Source: Zygnema cylindricum (lineage: Eukaryota > Streptophyta > Zygnematophyceae > Zygnematales > Zygnemataceae). From it: 64,000 nt of DNA. Under the pieces are notes generated by a model. That model made no database searches, was not told where the DNA came from, and worked only from the letters and a program-made list of their open reading frames with translations. Location of the stretch: NCBI GenBank assembly GCA_037447655.1, contig JBBHKE010000059.1, positions 124,001-188,000 of the forward strand, in the 5' to 3' direction. The number at the start of each line of letters is the position of its first letter. Within the stretch, counting starts at the first letter, position 1. A program made the translations under genes and the position numbers. Positions 1-12,800 of this stretch are shown piece after piece.

Positions 1-783
1 GTAGCTTTATCCTATAGACTAGGATCGGTGCTGAGGTATGTAGGGTTTGACAGATATATAAACTGTGAAGCGTGAACAAATTCATTTAACTAAAACTATA
101 GACGTCGCGCATGGATACAGGTTTGTAAAGTACGGAGTACGATACGGTTTCGAAAACGGATACTGCGTATTTTGTTTCGACAACGAAACAAATATCGCGC
201 AACGATATTTGACGACTACAATTAAAACCCGGTTGTGATCAGACGGCTGCGAAGGATGCCGAGATCGCGTATTAGGATTTTGGTGGTTTTCGGTCACTGC
301 CACATCGATTGACACGTAGCACGACCACATTAAATTACAACAACTCCGAGTATTACAGGAACGAATCCAAATATGACATGTATTGACTGGTTGGCCATGT
401 CGTACAATGGTCGTACAGAAAGAACACCGACACCTGTACCTTTCTATACGGCACAATATTTTGATTGGTGCCGTACTGCAATAGATAGAGTTTTAGAGAG
501 AGATAGGACTTAGGAAAATTTGGTAGATAATACCCTCTCTCTCAGACAGCCTCTGTATAAAAGGTCAACTTTGACCCTCCATAACTATTTGCTCAGGGGA
601 GCAAATTTTGAGATTCTTTTTGTTATCAACTTAGGGGACTCTTGCCTTCACGAGGTGGAGGTGGTCAGTTTTTGACTACTACGGTGGCAGTTATTTTTGT
701 TGAAACACAAAGGGGTCAGGGTTATCCTAGAGGCTTCGTGTGAGCTGCTTACTCTGAGGGCTAATGGAGGTCTTAGAGTTGTA
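1..783 (+). mobile_element. Copia LTR (main family), 5' part cut by window edge
   Basis: This is the 3' two thirds of an LTR of the main Copia family of the window. It aligns by eye with the LTRs at 2434-3459, 34020-35110 and 51126-52173. It shows the shared blocks AAACAAATATCGCGCAACGA and ACTCTGAGGGCTAATGGAGG, and it ends ...GTTGTA just before the primer-binding site. Its 5' start lies outside the window. It is the 5' LTR of the deleted element that continues to 3459. Confidence 0.8.
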
Positions 784-798
784 GGTTATGGGCCCACC
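784..798 (+). other. Copia primer-binding site (half-tRNA type)
   Basis: The sequence GGTTATGGGCCCACC directly follows the LTR end. It is complementary to nucleotides 25-39 (anticodon arm) of plant initiator tRNA-Met as I remember that tRNA, not to the tRNA 3' end. The same 15 bases follow the LTR at 35111-35125 and, on the minus strand, at 56944-56958. Confidence 0.7.
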
Positions 799-1000
799 CT
801 CTAGAGTTCCCATCTTTAATGGAACTAGCTTCATATACTGGGAGAGTATGTTGACCGGAGCTCTATGTGAGAAAAGTTTTTAGGGAATAGTGAGTGGAGG
901 GGTGAGGCGTCCACCTAGTCTTGGCATCCCTCCAGGGTTAAGAGGAAGCAGATTCACTAGAGATGCAGATCCATCTCCAACGGAGGAGACAAAGGAAGGG

Positions 1001-2037
1001 TGTAACTCTGTGTCCCCCATTTTGACTACAAAATTCATGAAGCCTCAAGGTAGTTTTTCACTAATCCACTTTCAACTAGAACAGCTGCTACCCAAGCAGG
1101 CAAATAGACAATCTGACTGCACCTTTATGTAGTCTGGACTCCTCGAGTCCACAGCTAAAAGAATCACTAAAAACGCCCAACTAAGCGATTAGTTTTCAAG
1201 TGGCAAAGATGCCAATATTTATATAAGCTTGTTCGGAGAGAGGTGGCTACCTCCTCAATCCTCTAAGTCCTAAACCCCTCTCATAACCCCTATCTTCTAA
1301 TGTACGAACCAATCACAAGATTGTACAGTATAGAAAGGTACTAAGGCCGATGTACTTTTTGTACGACCTGTGTACAACAAGGCCATGTGTAACAGGGTTA
1401 CAGAATTGGGTACTTAGTAGTTAGGGCTAGGCTGCTATAGTTGCGATTTCAGAGCAGCGCAGTTGCGATGCCAGAGCAGCGCAGCTGCGATTCCAGACCA
1501 GCGCAGCATAGCAGCATAGCAACTTAGCGGCGTAGCAACTAGTAGCGCAGCGGCGTAGCAGGAGGGCTGTCGGATCCAAACCGACTTTTAATGCTAGCCG
1601 TTCAAAATAACAAACGTCCGATAAATTTGTTTCGTGCGTACTAAAAACTATACTAGTTTCTATGTCCTCAATTTGTTATTCCGTTAATCGAATTAATGAT
1701 CTAGCTAATGTTTAAATAGCAATCAAACCATATGTATTCTAACGGACTACTACGACAGATCGGTAAGAGCTGACAGCTACGCGTTGCTCTGCCGGTTGGA
1801 GGTTCGAGTCCTGGCGGACTCAACCTTTTTGTTGAGAGTGACTTAGGTCACTCTTTAGCCTTGCCTAAAGAGGTGAGGCAACCATGGCTCCACCACCCTC
1901 TTTCTCCTTTAGTGACTACAACAAGTATGGGGGCTAAAGAGAGAAGATGGAGGCAGGCTGCCTACGCTTTTTCTTTTAGCTTATTCTAATCAATTAAGAC
2001 ATAGAAAATATCTCCCCTAAATCTAGTGATTTCAACA
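1001..2037 (-). mobile_element. Solo Copia LTR nested in gag, with 5-bp target duplication
   Basis: This is a minus-strand LTR of the same family. In its own sense it begins TGTTGAAATCACTAG and ends GAGTTACA. It is flanked by perfect 5-bp target duplications AAGGG at 996-1000 and 2038-2042. No internal domain is attached, which fits LTR-LTR recombination. A short tandem repeat (1440-1560) and an antisense tRNA-like module (about 1753-1825) lie inside it. Confidence 0.85.
1440..1560. repeat. Short GC-rich tandem repeat inside the LTR
   Basis: Degenerate units of about 23 bases with the core GAGCAGCGCAG and TTGCGAT are repeated about three times. They are followed by shorter GTAGCA units. The block is absent from the sister LTRs, so it is a local expansion. 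Confidence 0.6.
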
Positions 2038-2433
2038 AAGGGGAGGTGGTGGACAAAGGAAAAGAGAAAGAGACGATCACACCGATAGCAATCGGTTTGG
2101 CATTCATGTCACCTATTCTGAGGAACAAGGAGAATGATACCGATACCTGGGAGTAAAACAATATAGCGCCAAAGCACTTCATCCTCCGCCATCTTACTCA
2201 AGGGCTTGCATCTCCTTATTTGCACGTAGCGAGGGCATCCGATCTTTGGGTGGCTCTCATAGAGATGTATTGAAGTGGTACAATTTAGCAACAACAGTTG
2301 GCTGATTAGAAAATTAGCGCATATGTATACAAGGGGGGGGAAATGTTGGATTTTTTTAATGAGCTCGCAACACTTTTCACAAAGCTAGAGAGTGCTGGAC
2401 AGGTTGAAACTGAAAAGGTGAAGGTATTTCTTA

Positions 2434-3459
2434 GTATTTTCTAGGTCTAAAATGAAAGACAGAAAAGAAGTCGAAGGAGGCTGCTTCTAACTCCTCTCTT
2501 CGGCTCCCACACTTCTCGCAGTCACTTAATGTTGAAGAGGAAGATAGAGCCATGGCTACCTATGTTGTTTAAGAGATAGAGAGAGAGGTGGTAGATTTTG
2601 GTAGATTTACCAAAATATATTTGTAGACCAAGGATTTTATCCTGGTACCTATCGTCCATCAAGTCTAATATAGATGGTAGCTTTATCCTATAGACTAGGA
2701 TCAGTGCTGAGGTATATAGGGTTTGACAAATATATTAACTATAAATCGTGAACAAATTCATTTAACTGAAACTATAGACGTCGCGCATGGATACAGGTTT
2801 GTAAAGTACGGAGTACAATAGGGTTCCGAAACAAATACCGCGCATTTTGTTTCGACATCGAAACAAATATCGCGCAACGATTTATGACGGCTATGATTAA
2901 AACCCGGTTTTGATTGGACGGCCGTAAAGGATGCCGAGATCGCAGAATAGGATTTTGGCGGTTTTTGATCACCGCCACATCGATTGACACGTGGCACAAC
3001 CACATTCGATTACGACATCTCCGAGGAATACGAGAACGAATCTAGATATGACATGTGTCGACTGGTTGGCCATGTGGTAGAATGGTCGTACTGAAAGTAC
3101 ACCGGTAACTGTACCTTTCTATACGACACAGTATTTTGATTGGTGTTGTACTTTAGAAGATAGAGTTTTAGAGAGAGATAGGTCTTAGGAAAATGTGGAA
3201 GATAGGGCCCTCTCTCTCTGAGAGCCTGTACAAAAGGTCAACTTTGACCCTCCATTACTTACTGCTCAGGGGAGCAAATTCAGAGATTATTTTTGCTATC
3301 GACTTAGGGGAGTCTTGCCTTTACATGGGTGGAAGTGGACAGAGTTTTTGTCTGCCAATGTGGCAGTTATTTTTGTTGAAACACAAAGGGGTCAGGGTTA
3401 TCTTAGAGGCTTCGTGTGAGCTGCTTACTCTGAGGGCCAATGGAGCTCTCAGAGTTGCA
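2434..3459 (+). mobile_element. Copia LTR (3' LTR of the deleted element)
   Basis: Full-length LTR-like sequence from the gag junction to ...GAGTTGCA. It shares the AGTATTTTCTAGGTC start block, the CACGTGGC/GTACGGC-rich centre and the ACTCTGAGGGCCAATGGAG end with other copies. The joining point to gag lacks a polypurine tract, so an internal deletion removed pol. The base after the LTR end is already hAT-derived sequence, so the element landed in an old hAT copy. Confidence 0.75.
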
Positions 3460-3600
3460 TAGGTCATCTAAAAGTCTGAACGTCAATCCATTAGGGAAGA
3501 AAGTTGTGGCCAACGCTAAATCTACCTCTTTGTTATTATGCTTGTTAAATGCATTTTTAATTATTGCACCATAACTACTAGATTTTTTTCCCTATAATAG
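3460..3600 (-). pseudogene. hAT transposase fragment
   Basis: About 130 bases align with 21200-21330 of the hAT transposase pseudogene (for example TCATCTAAAAGTCTGAACG). This is the part encoding the region just before DUF659, on the minus strand. It is the relic into which the Copia element at 1-3459 inserted. No open frame remains. Confidence 0.65.
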
Positions 3601-5329
3601 TGCTTAATGTACAATTGTGTCAATGAATAAACCGAGAATACTATTATTGTCATCGAAATAACCACAAGCTTCCATGCACCTTTTACTTGATAAGTTATGA
3701 TTCACTCAGTCAACGTGATCTGCGCTATTGAGAATTATGCAACATTGCTGAATCTCATTGGTATGTGTTTAATGCATCATTATTGAACCTCATTGGGGTA
3801 CGTTTTGAGAAGAAAGCTTGTTTATCTTTCATCCGTTCGTTGGGAACCATGTCCAAATATATTTGTGGGTCTGCCCTTAACACAAGTCATTAAGAGCAAG
3901 GGGGTGTTGCTCGTCCCTTGCCCTATAGAATGGCTCTCTCTAGATTGCGGCGTTAATAACGAGTTTGGGGTGAATCAAATGTCCTTCTCCATTGGGTTGC
4001 TAATTAAACCCTTATTTTTTTATGTTTTGCTCTTGTAAAGTCCACCTTTTCTTATTGATATTTCTCTCTAAATTCCGGTTTATCTTTTTTTTTTGTTTGA
4101 GAGGTTGTTTTTTTGTGCACCCCTGTCCTTTTCTAAAGGGTCCCCACTTATAATCCTTACCTTCCCACCTCTTCGAAGGGTGGTCTCTATAAAGATGACG
4201 AAGCGGTAAGTGCCTTAATAAAAGCACCTTACTATAAAATTACACTTAAAAGACTTATATATATTACCAAAAGGCAACAAATGGGCACAAGTAATTAAAT
4301 AAAACACTCAAATGACCTTAACCATCGTAGAGCTGCAACTGTAAACACCCAATAACTCTTACTATCACGACCCAAATAAATGCTTTACCAATAAGGAAAT
4401 AAAAGACATAACCTCTCTCATAGACGAAGGAGTTTGAAAGAAATGTTAAGAACGTGATCGCCATGCTTGACATAGATGACTTTTGAATCACCTCAAAATA
4501 AACACCCACAAAGAACCATGACCTCACAAGCCCCACCAAAATCCCTACGATTTAATAGGAAAAATACCCAAAGAGAAAACATGAGAAAAATATGCCAATA
4601 TGTAATTTTTGTTGGATACGAAAAAATATGACACAGTGGAAAGCGAATGCCTTATCATACCAAAGGACGCATACTGATAAAGATACGAATGTGTGATTGA
4701 TGATGAAGGAATATCTAAAAGTCACAAATGAAGGCCTAATCCTCATCCGTATGTGATGATAGAGGTATTGTCGAAGGTAGTGGAGTTATTGTAAACATGT
4801 AGTTTCGTTTACGAGATGTGGGTAGAGTGAAAAGGGTTAGAACAGTGGTTATTATATAGCAAAACAATCAACCAGATTTTTAAAATAGATGATAAGGGGA
4901 ATTCATTTTAAAGCATATGGAACAAACTACAAGAATGATGGCGTGAAAAAAGAGAGGGCGGAAAGGTCGGGATAGAGGATGAAGAGGAGAGAAAAAACAA
5001 ATAAAAGAAAAATGATCGATTTTTTTTATTCGAGGTTTTTCTTAGCTGTAGCGTTTTTTATTGTTGTTTTTTTGTGTTGTCATTTGGTTTGGTTAGTAAA
5101 ACTATGAAAAGTAAAGGGTCAAGGTGAGAGAGAAAAATAGAGGAAACTACTCGAAAGAGCTAATTGGAATGGTTAAATAGAGTTTGGTAGGCGAAGAATT
5201 TTGTCCCACGGAGAGCGATAATTAATGTTGTCGCCTAAGCGAAGGGTTGAAGAATAGAGAGGAACCAAAATATTGATGCGGGTGGGTGGTGTCGCTATCC
5301 GAGGAAATGTGGCGATGTCAACTCTGGGG
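3601..5329. other. AT-rich intergenic DNA, no gene recognised
   Basis: Only short open frames without domain signatures occur here. I see no splice-consistent coding pattern and no clear transposon ends. Confidence 0.5.
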
Positions 5330-6311
5330 ATGGAGTACAATCTGTTGTTCTACGACCACCTTTGCGAAGGAGGACCAGCAGTAGTAGTGGAAGTAGACAT
5401 GGAAAAGAGCAGAAAATATCAAGCACCTACTCAACAGCCAACTTTCACCTTACACAAAATAAGACTTTAAAGGCCAATATGCCTCAAATTTTTCACAGTG
5501 ATACAAAACAGAGTACAGTGACAATTCCCAAAATTGCAGCCCAAATGACCCTGTAAACCATAAGATATGACGCTTGGAAGTTTCCCAAAAACTGCCCTTA
5601 AAGTATCATAATCCCAAAATTGGATGAATCAAAATTGGCCAAGTCCTAAACTATATACTCCCAGTTAGTATCTACTGGTCACACTAATTCGGGTGACCGT
5701 ACTACAGTACTATCCTGACTTGCAACAAAGTATACAACCTGTACGAGTACTTCCAAAACCCTAATTACTACTTGCCGCTAAATGAGCAGTGTAACACTAT
5801 TTATTAATGCACTAAATGTTAACTATTTGTTTTTCAGATATTCATAGATATTTTTCGTACAATTAATGTTGCCGATGCTTAGTCAACATTGGTCACAAAA
5901 ATCTAGATGAATGTTGGTTCAGTGGTACGGACGTCCTGGGTGCGTACGGCGCACTTAGTCATAGTGGTCCCCACTTTAATCGCGTCCGTCGAATCTGTTT
6001 CGTGTCAACGATCTTCTTTCAATTCCGTACAATACTCTCCCAGATGTTCGGTTCAGTCTTTGTCCGTCCGATTCACCGAAAACTCCCGTAAGATTTGTGA
6101 CACGCGTATGTGGGTGTCGGTGCCACTCCGGAATACCTGCATCATCTCCGACTGTCGACACGTGTCCCTGCAAAAGTACAGTACACCCTACACGTGTCCC
6201 TGCAGTAGTACAGTACACTCTACTGTCTACCTGTTACTGTCACACTATCAAAGGTAAGTATTTACATCTGAATTAGATAAAAATATTCTAAGTCCCTAAT
6301 CTCTCCTCACA
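5330..6311 (-). mobile_element. Copia family 2: LTR plus gag start (fragment)
   Basis: On the minus strand this aligns over several hundred bases with 37445-38310 on the plus strand. Shared marks are the likely LTR start TGTGAGAGGAG, the block GTGTGACCAGTAGATACT, and the gag leader TTCCATGTCTACTTCCACTA. It has indels and no intact gag. The two copies form a 32-kb spaced inverted pair. A small two-unit tandem repeat (cACGTGTCCCTGCA...) lies at about 6158-6224. Confidence 0.65.
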
Positions 6312-6641
6312 GCCTTGTTTACTAAACTAAAGATTTTATATTTCAACAATTGTCGTGCTGTGGATCATGTGATCAATGCGTGTCTGGCGGTGAAACCGAA
6401 ATATGAATGACAAGGTGGATGGGTCGTGGACGTGGCACTTTGTGAACAAGCATCGTTTGCCTAAAATTTGGCGCCGAAATGATAGGGGAGAATTTACTAA
6501 TGGTTGTTTGCTTATAGGGCGAGGTGGGGGGGGATTGTCGATGTTTGGGGGGAGGGAGAAGAGGGAAAAGAATAGAATTGATGTTATTTGTTTGTGAGGG
6601 AAGGGGGTTGGAGGATCGAGGACGTAGAGAGGAGTGGGGCC

Positions 6642-7875
6642 TGAAATTATATGGGCTCCATTCCCCACAGAATTCGCAGATCCAAAAGAAGCTAATCTAG
6701 ATAGTGCCAACTCCAAGTTGATATAAACTCAAATGAATGATCCCTTGACAATAAAAACCCCAATACACCTTCACCCCTGTGAAGAGAAGACCTTCTGTGT
6801 GCTCAGTTCCACCACAGAATGCAAAGTTTGATATGTGTTTTGGACAATATTCCCCACTTTGACTTTCCCACTGAATAAGTGCTACCCTGGCACACAAAGA
6901 CTCTGGCCGACTACACCCGTGTGTAGCTTGGACTCCCCTGAGTCCACAACAAAAAGAATCACTGAATTTGCTCACCCGAGCAGTAAGTTATGGCTGGTCA
7001 AAGATGACCTTTATAGTTACAAGCTCTCTTAGAGAGAGGTACCTAAATATCACTAAGTCTTGGTCTGCCTACTCACGACTACCTACTACTAAACCCTAGT
7101 CCAATAGGAACACTATATAGTAAAAGAAGGTACAATAGGAGATGTACTTATTGTACGGCCATTGTACGACATGGTCTTCAAGGTGACACCTGTGAAATCG
7201 GGAGCCATGTTTCCTCCTCCCATCTTCTCCGGTATCAAATAATGTGGCGCCACGTGGCACCGCGTGACGCTATCTCCAAATGCCGCCAAAAGCTCACTTC
7301 GCGTGGCGGCTACAATGGCGGCCGTCTGATCAAAACATATTTTACACGGTTCAGATTCGCGTACATGCATGAATTGCTCCTTTTCGTTAGTCTGTCGTTA
7401 ATTAGCCGTTGCGTTAATGTTTACATATCTTTGAAACTCACACCGTCTATCGTTACGCCAACGCCTTATTGGTTAAGCCTTACCTCTGCAAATATAACCA
7501 CAGACCATGGATCAAATCCGGTCTAAAGCAATTTTTGGTTATTTGTTAGTTGTTACAACTCTCTACTTCTACACTTACAAATCCCTATTGTACCCCACAT
7601 ATGCCTTCGTTGACTCTAAGCTATAGGCTAAAACTAATGGCTGCTATTGGAAGGTAGGTACCAAGATCAAATCCTGATTCTGGCATCTTCATTTTGGTAC
7701 AAACTACGATTTGCCTATCCTCTTTAGACAGCCATGGCTCTAGCTCTCTCTTTGGTCTTCAGTGACTGCAACAAGTATGGGGACCGGAGAGATTTGAGCG
7801 AGAAGCAGGCTGCCTTTATTGACTTACTCTATTTATTTTTCCAATACAGACCTAGAAAATACATAAATTTCAACA
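6642..7875 (-). mobile_element. Copia LTR, solo-like
   Basis: A full-length LTR of the main family, longer-subfamily type, matching the LTRs at 53759-55001 and 56959-58168 (for example GATCCAAAAGAAGCTAATCT). In its own sense it starts TGTTGAAATTTATG and ends in TTTCA. No internal domain lies on either side. Candidate flanking 5-mers (gggcc / tggtc) do not match well, so the target duplication is decayed or absent. Confidence 0.75.
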
Positions 7876-8371
7876 TGGTCCTCAATATTTTGTTTTTTTC
7901 TTTTTATTTATTATGTTTTCTATTGTTTGTTTTTTCTTGTTGGTTATTTTTGTATAAATTACTAGGTTTCAACAAGAGAGTGTTTTTTTTTTTTCTTTTG
8001 GCTTTCATTTTGATTCATTTGTTTTGTTTTAGAAACAATACTGAACCGAGTTCAAATTCCATTAGTATTGTTGATTGTAAGCTAGATTTTTGACTACTCG
8101 AAATTATCCATTGAAAATATAAGTTTGAAAAGGTGGATATTGGGTGTAAGTTTGGAGGGGGCTTCAATACGGTATTGCCGGTCGTAAATATAGAGTTATT
8201 CTCGAGAAGAACTATGTGACTCTCTCTCTCTCTCTCTCTGTCTCTCACTTTCCCTCTCCCCCTCTCCCTCCCTCCCTCTCTCCCTCTCTCCCTCTCTCCC
8301 TCCCTCCCTCCCTCCCTCTCCCTCCCTCTCCCTCGCCCTCTCCCTCGCCCTCTCCCTCGCCCTCTCCCTCG

Positions 8372-8414
<43 letters not shown>

Positions 8415-9881
8415 CCTCTCCCTCCCTCCCTCTCTCTCTCTCTCTCTCTTTTTTTCTTGTGACCTCTTTGTCTTTAAGTTTGTACCTTTTTTGACACAGA
8501 TGGTTTTACCATCTCGATTTTTGCAATAAAGACATCACTTTTCTCTTCTCCTTTCTAATCAACGTGCATTTCATTTGCTGCACTAAATGGGTCTTATATC
8601 CAATCCTAAGAAAATATCTGTTTCATTGCTAATGAACCCCTCTATTGACTTTTGACCAAATGGCATTACGGGTGGACAGTACGGCCGTACGTGTGGAGGG
8701 TGCTTCGGTACGGTATCGCTGATTGGAATTTGGAAATTCACGATTCTCGCCACTTTTCTTTAATGAACACTGGCCGTGCAAATCTTTTGCAATGAATGGG
8801 TCCGTACATAGGCCAAAGGAGAAATCAGATTCATTGCTTCCTCTAATGATCTTTCGCCAGATGGCACGATTATGTAGGAATTTTTCTATGAGATGTACCA
8901 AATCTGCAAATCTCACGTTTGTCGGTGCATATACGTTATTAACTATCCCACGTGTATGCACGTCATGATCGATGTTTGCCACGAGGCAACACGTAGGATA
9001 TGCTGTCGTTTACAACGAAGATTGGCCCTTAGCAGCGTCGTTATCAAAACGATAGATAGCTTCCGATACGACAAAATACACATCTGCAAAAATCTCATCT
9101 GAGCCGTCCAACTCCCAGCCTTACAAATATATTTTGCCTTGCCCTGTTTTCAGGCAACCATAGAACAAACGTGTCTCGCGAAAAAATAGAGACAAATCTT
9201 CTTGTCACGCTCCCAAAATAGAGTTCTACGGTATTTGTTAATGTAAATGCTGTTTGTACTTTCTAGTACTCTAGGACAGCGCTGTGCTGTGATGTTACCC
9301 TGTACTTATTCTATTCTGTCGTCCACAACGGAATAAAGGATTCAAATTTACTGCAAGGGGACTGAGATTCTGGTCCGTCACGCGACGTGGCTTGCTTAGA
9401 CGCCAGTGCTAGAATTAAACCGTTTTACTGCTGTTGGGACTGTCCACATGGAGACCTGTAAATGCTGTAAGTTTCTGATCTCTTGAAGGATTCCAAGTCA
9501 AATCAAGGTGTTTCCTCGAGTTCATTGAAGATGATGACTCATGACTTCTGTGCCGGAAAGCTCTAGCATCCATGGAGTGTTTTTGTAGTTTAAGTGTCAG
9601 TTTTCTCTTTTGAGGACATTCGCGTCGGCAGCAATTCCTTGAAGTCTTGATTTTTTCTTTTACAATTCTTAGGTCAGATACCTTTGGGAACATGCTGACC
9701 TAAAAAGTGGAAATTAGGTTTTTTCTTTCTTTTTTATCTCTTCTCTCTTTCAACCGTAGAAAACTGAATTATTTTTCATGAGTTTCCTGCCAACATTTAT
9801 TTTGAGGTTCTCTTTAAAACAAGCGTACACTAAGATAAAGGTTTCAGTCCTGGACAGAATTACTTTTTTTTTCTTGTAGTG
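7876..9881. other. T-rich intergenic DNA upstream of the host gene
   Basis: No coding gene is recognised. It holds T-rich sequence, the CT microsatellite at 8217-8452, a GATGGTTTTACCATC hairpin at 8499-8513 and the presumed promoter and 5' UTR intron of the gene at 9882. The AG at 9878-9879 after a long pyrimidine tract is a good acceptor, so a 5' UTR intron or a further upstream exon is likely. Confidence 0.5.
8217..8452. repeat. (CT)n / CCCTCT microsatellite
   Basis: Almost pure pyrimidine tract of CT, CCCTCT and CCCTCGCCCTCT units. The Ser/Pro/Leu open frame it creates is an artefact. Confidence 0.95.
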
Positions 9882-12800
9882 ATGGGCTCGTCTGTGTACT
9901 ATGCCGGTATTGCTGAATATGTCGTTAGAGCATCTAAATCATACGGGAAAGGAAGCCATGGCCATGGCTATCATAGAAATGGTAGTAAAGGTGATAGACA
10001 CTTCCACCGGGTGTCAGTTGCTGCAAAAATTTCATCCTCCTCCTATGTGCCTTCATCTCAAACAAAAACTAACTCTTCTTCATTTTCTTCATCGGTCAAT
10101 CCTGGCTCTCCTCTCTCTCTCGATGACACATGGCGACCTCCTTCATCTATGCCTAATTCAAATTCCTCACCCTCTCCTGTCATTCTTGTGGCGTCCTCCT
10201 CTCCACAGCCTCCACTTGCGAAACCTCTGACTTCATCCTCCATGAATTCCTTGCATTCTGGACCTGGAAACGGATTGAACAGCCATTCTTTTGACAGCAG
10301 TTACAAATACGCCCAACTTAATCACCACAGTAACGATTTCTCTCAAAATTTGAATTCTGTCTCGTCTCCAGGTTTGTCAACTATGGCTTTTGAGTCAACT
10401 TCGAAACCGTCAGTTATTCCTTTTGGTGGTTACGTGGAACAGAGGTCCTCTGCTTCTTTAAGAAACTCCCAGAGCACAACCACGACCACAACCAGCAGTT
10501 ATGGTGCTTTCACTCCGTCATTCCCCAATATGGAAGAAGAAATGCTTCTTTTTTCCACAAAAGGTTCAAAACAGAACGTGTCTTCTTTCTCCTCCCCTGA
10601 TTTCTCTTCTTCATATGCCCCCTTTCCTCTTCCTGGAGAGTACAGAGACTCGGATTGCTCCCTCTCCTGTTCCACTCCCACTCTCTATGCCGTTTTTCGT
10701 CCTTCTCCTCTTTCATCTCATCCTACAGTGGTGTTATCTATGCCTTTTCAGACTCAGGGAAGTTCTGTAGGTGAGGTTCGATGTTTCCGAGATGACGATA
10801 TTGTATTTCCGGAACAACCTTTGGAAAAAACAAGTACTTTTGGAGAATCTGTATTTCGAACAAAAATGCAAGTTGCTTACAGTCCTTGGGCTCTACAAAT
10901 GATGGACTCGTTCTCTGTTCCGGAAACCGTTCCGTCAAAGGAAAATGTTGGAGGTGGAAACGACGGCAAGGGACCGCGAAATGGAGATGGCGGAGGAGAC
11001 GACGGAAATGGGGATGAAGGAGAGGGAGAAGAGGGAGAGGATTTTCTTCTTCCAGGGTTGACTTTAGCTTTTGCTGCCCTTCAAATTGGATATTGTGTGA
11101 CGACTTGGTTAAAAGAGGATGGATTGGATCCAGATTTCACCCGAACTGCCCTAAGTTTATTAGGGCTTCTTACGGTTTCTCTCATCAGAATGAGTTGGTG
11201 GGTTGTTCACTTTTCAACTTCTCTGGTTTCCTTTTTTGGAGGGAAATTTTGTTTTCAATGCGTGTCAAGGCATGTTGTTGACCTGGATGTGATTTTCTTT
11301 CCTATTGCATATGTTTTTTCGGTTTTTTAGGTTTAAAAGCTTGTTACATGTCAGTTTTTCTGAATCATGTTTAGTTGCTGGCCCAGCTAATCTGTGGAAC
11401 TGTATGTCCTGTCACTGATTAAGGTGGTATTGGATTTTTCTGAGGTTTTTATTTTGGGTTGTAAAGTCTCCTTTTCTTTTTCGTTGTTGATGTATTTTGG
11501 ACTGTAAGCTTTTCCTGAATATGTGTATGTATATTAGTCTGTTACTCAGTAAGGATTTCTGTATGTATATTTGTGTGTATAAAGTTTAGGGTTTTTTTTT
11601 TGCTTCGGATGCCAATATTCCATGTCTGTTAACAGTTTGATTTAGTGCATATCCGAAAATCATTTTTCTTTAGAGTATGTTTGTTTGCATTGTGACTTTT
11701 GAATTTGTTCGATGGTTGATGTTGTTTCACAATCTGTCTCTGTTGTCTTTGCCACCATTTTACTTGAGATTTTTAATAGTGCTTCAGATTCGACTCATTT
11801 TCTTATGTTTTTTGGAGTTGTGTGCTAAGGGTTTTAATTTATGATGTGTGGAATAATAGTGGATGTTATCAGTATTCGAAAATGGATAATGTTTTGGTGG
11901 TTCAGAACTGACCATAGCAATTTCCGGTGTGGTTTTGAGATTGCTTTGAGTCTCAGAAAGAGCTTCTTGCTTTGGCTGAATATGAAAATGTCCTGAAATA
12001 TTTTTCAGCTGTCCGCCAGTTTCTATTAATCAGCTTTTTAGGAAATGATGATTATGTAAATTTCTCGGGTTGTTGTCCGTTCTGGTTGATCTCACCATGT
12101 TATGTAAATTTTTCCATTTTAACCTTCAGTTTTTTTTGTGTCTTTTGCAGTCAGGGAGGAGTGGATGCTTACATTATCGGTCTTAGCGCCTCTGTGGGAG
12201 TGATGATTTGGGCAGGTTTGTAAAAAATACCTCAATGCTTAAGCAATTCCAGTTGTTAACCTCCATTGAATTGACTTTTGAATCCCTTTCAAGTTTTCTC
12301 TCCTGTGGCTTTTGACTATTCATGGCTTGTATTGATAAACTTTATTTATTCCCCCATTCTTAAGTGTTTCTTGTTGCACCTTACAACTGTTTCACTTGTA
12401 GAAGAAGTTTTGTGGAGAATCATTTGGTTTATTAATTAATTTACCCATCCTGTTTACTCGTGCTTTTTGTTTAACCCTGCAGCTGTTAAACTGTCCTTGT
12501 GTATGTGTGTGTATTTTTTGTGAGTATATATACACACACACACACACGCAACATATATGTCTATATGTATTGACATATGTATGGGGTTTTCTCTATATTC
12601 GATAGACAGTATTTTAATTCAATGTGTTGTAGTGGTTTGCCAATTTGTCAATTATCACGATATATTGGTGTCAATATCGTGATTCCATCAGTATTTATAT
12701 CATTTCATGATACTGTATCAAGTAAACGGATTGGGCTGCAAGCAGGTACACCATGAATCGCTATTAGAGTTCAGAAATAATTAGTGTAAAGAAACAATTA

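Larger units (their letters stand above)
766..2433 (+). pseudogene. Copia gag remnant, interrupted by a nested solo LTR
   Basis: Two gag pieces (766-1000 and 2038-2433) are one coding region split by the solo LTR at 1001-2037. Piece 1 contains the conserved N-terminal motif VPIFNGTSFIYWE and a Gly-rich stretch. Piece 2 resumes at VVDKGKEK and includes the UBN2-type gag core (HFILRHLTQGLASPYLHV). Stops are present (a TAG at the primer-binding site, TAA and TAG in piece 2), so it is dead. It is truncated at about 2433 and joined straight to the 3' LTR, so protease, integrase and reverse transcriptase are absent. The gag frame starts at an ATG inside the LTR end, as in sister copies. Confidence 0.7.

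Noticed and set aside
5907-6257. 116-residue frame MNVGSVVRTSW
   Set aside because: Antisense to the family-2 Copia LTR and not conserved in the other copy.
8216-8494. Ser/Pro/Leu-rich 92-residue open frame
   Set aside because: Direct translation of a CT/CCCTCT microsatellite.
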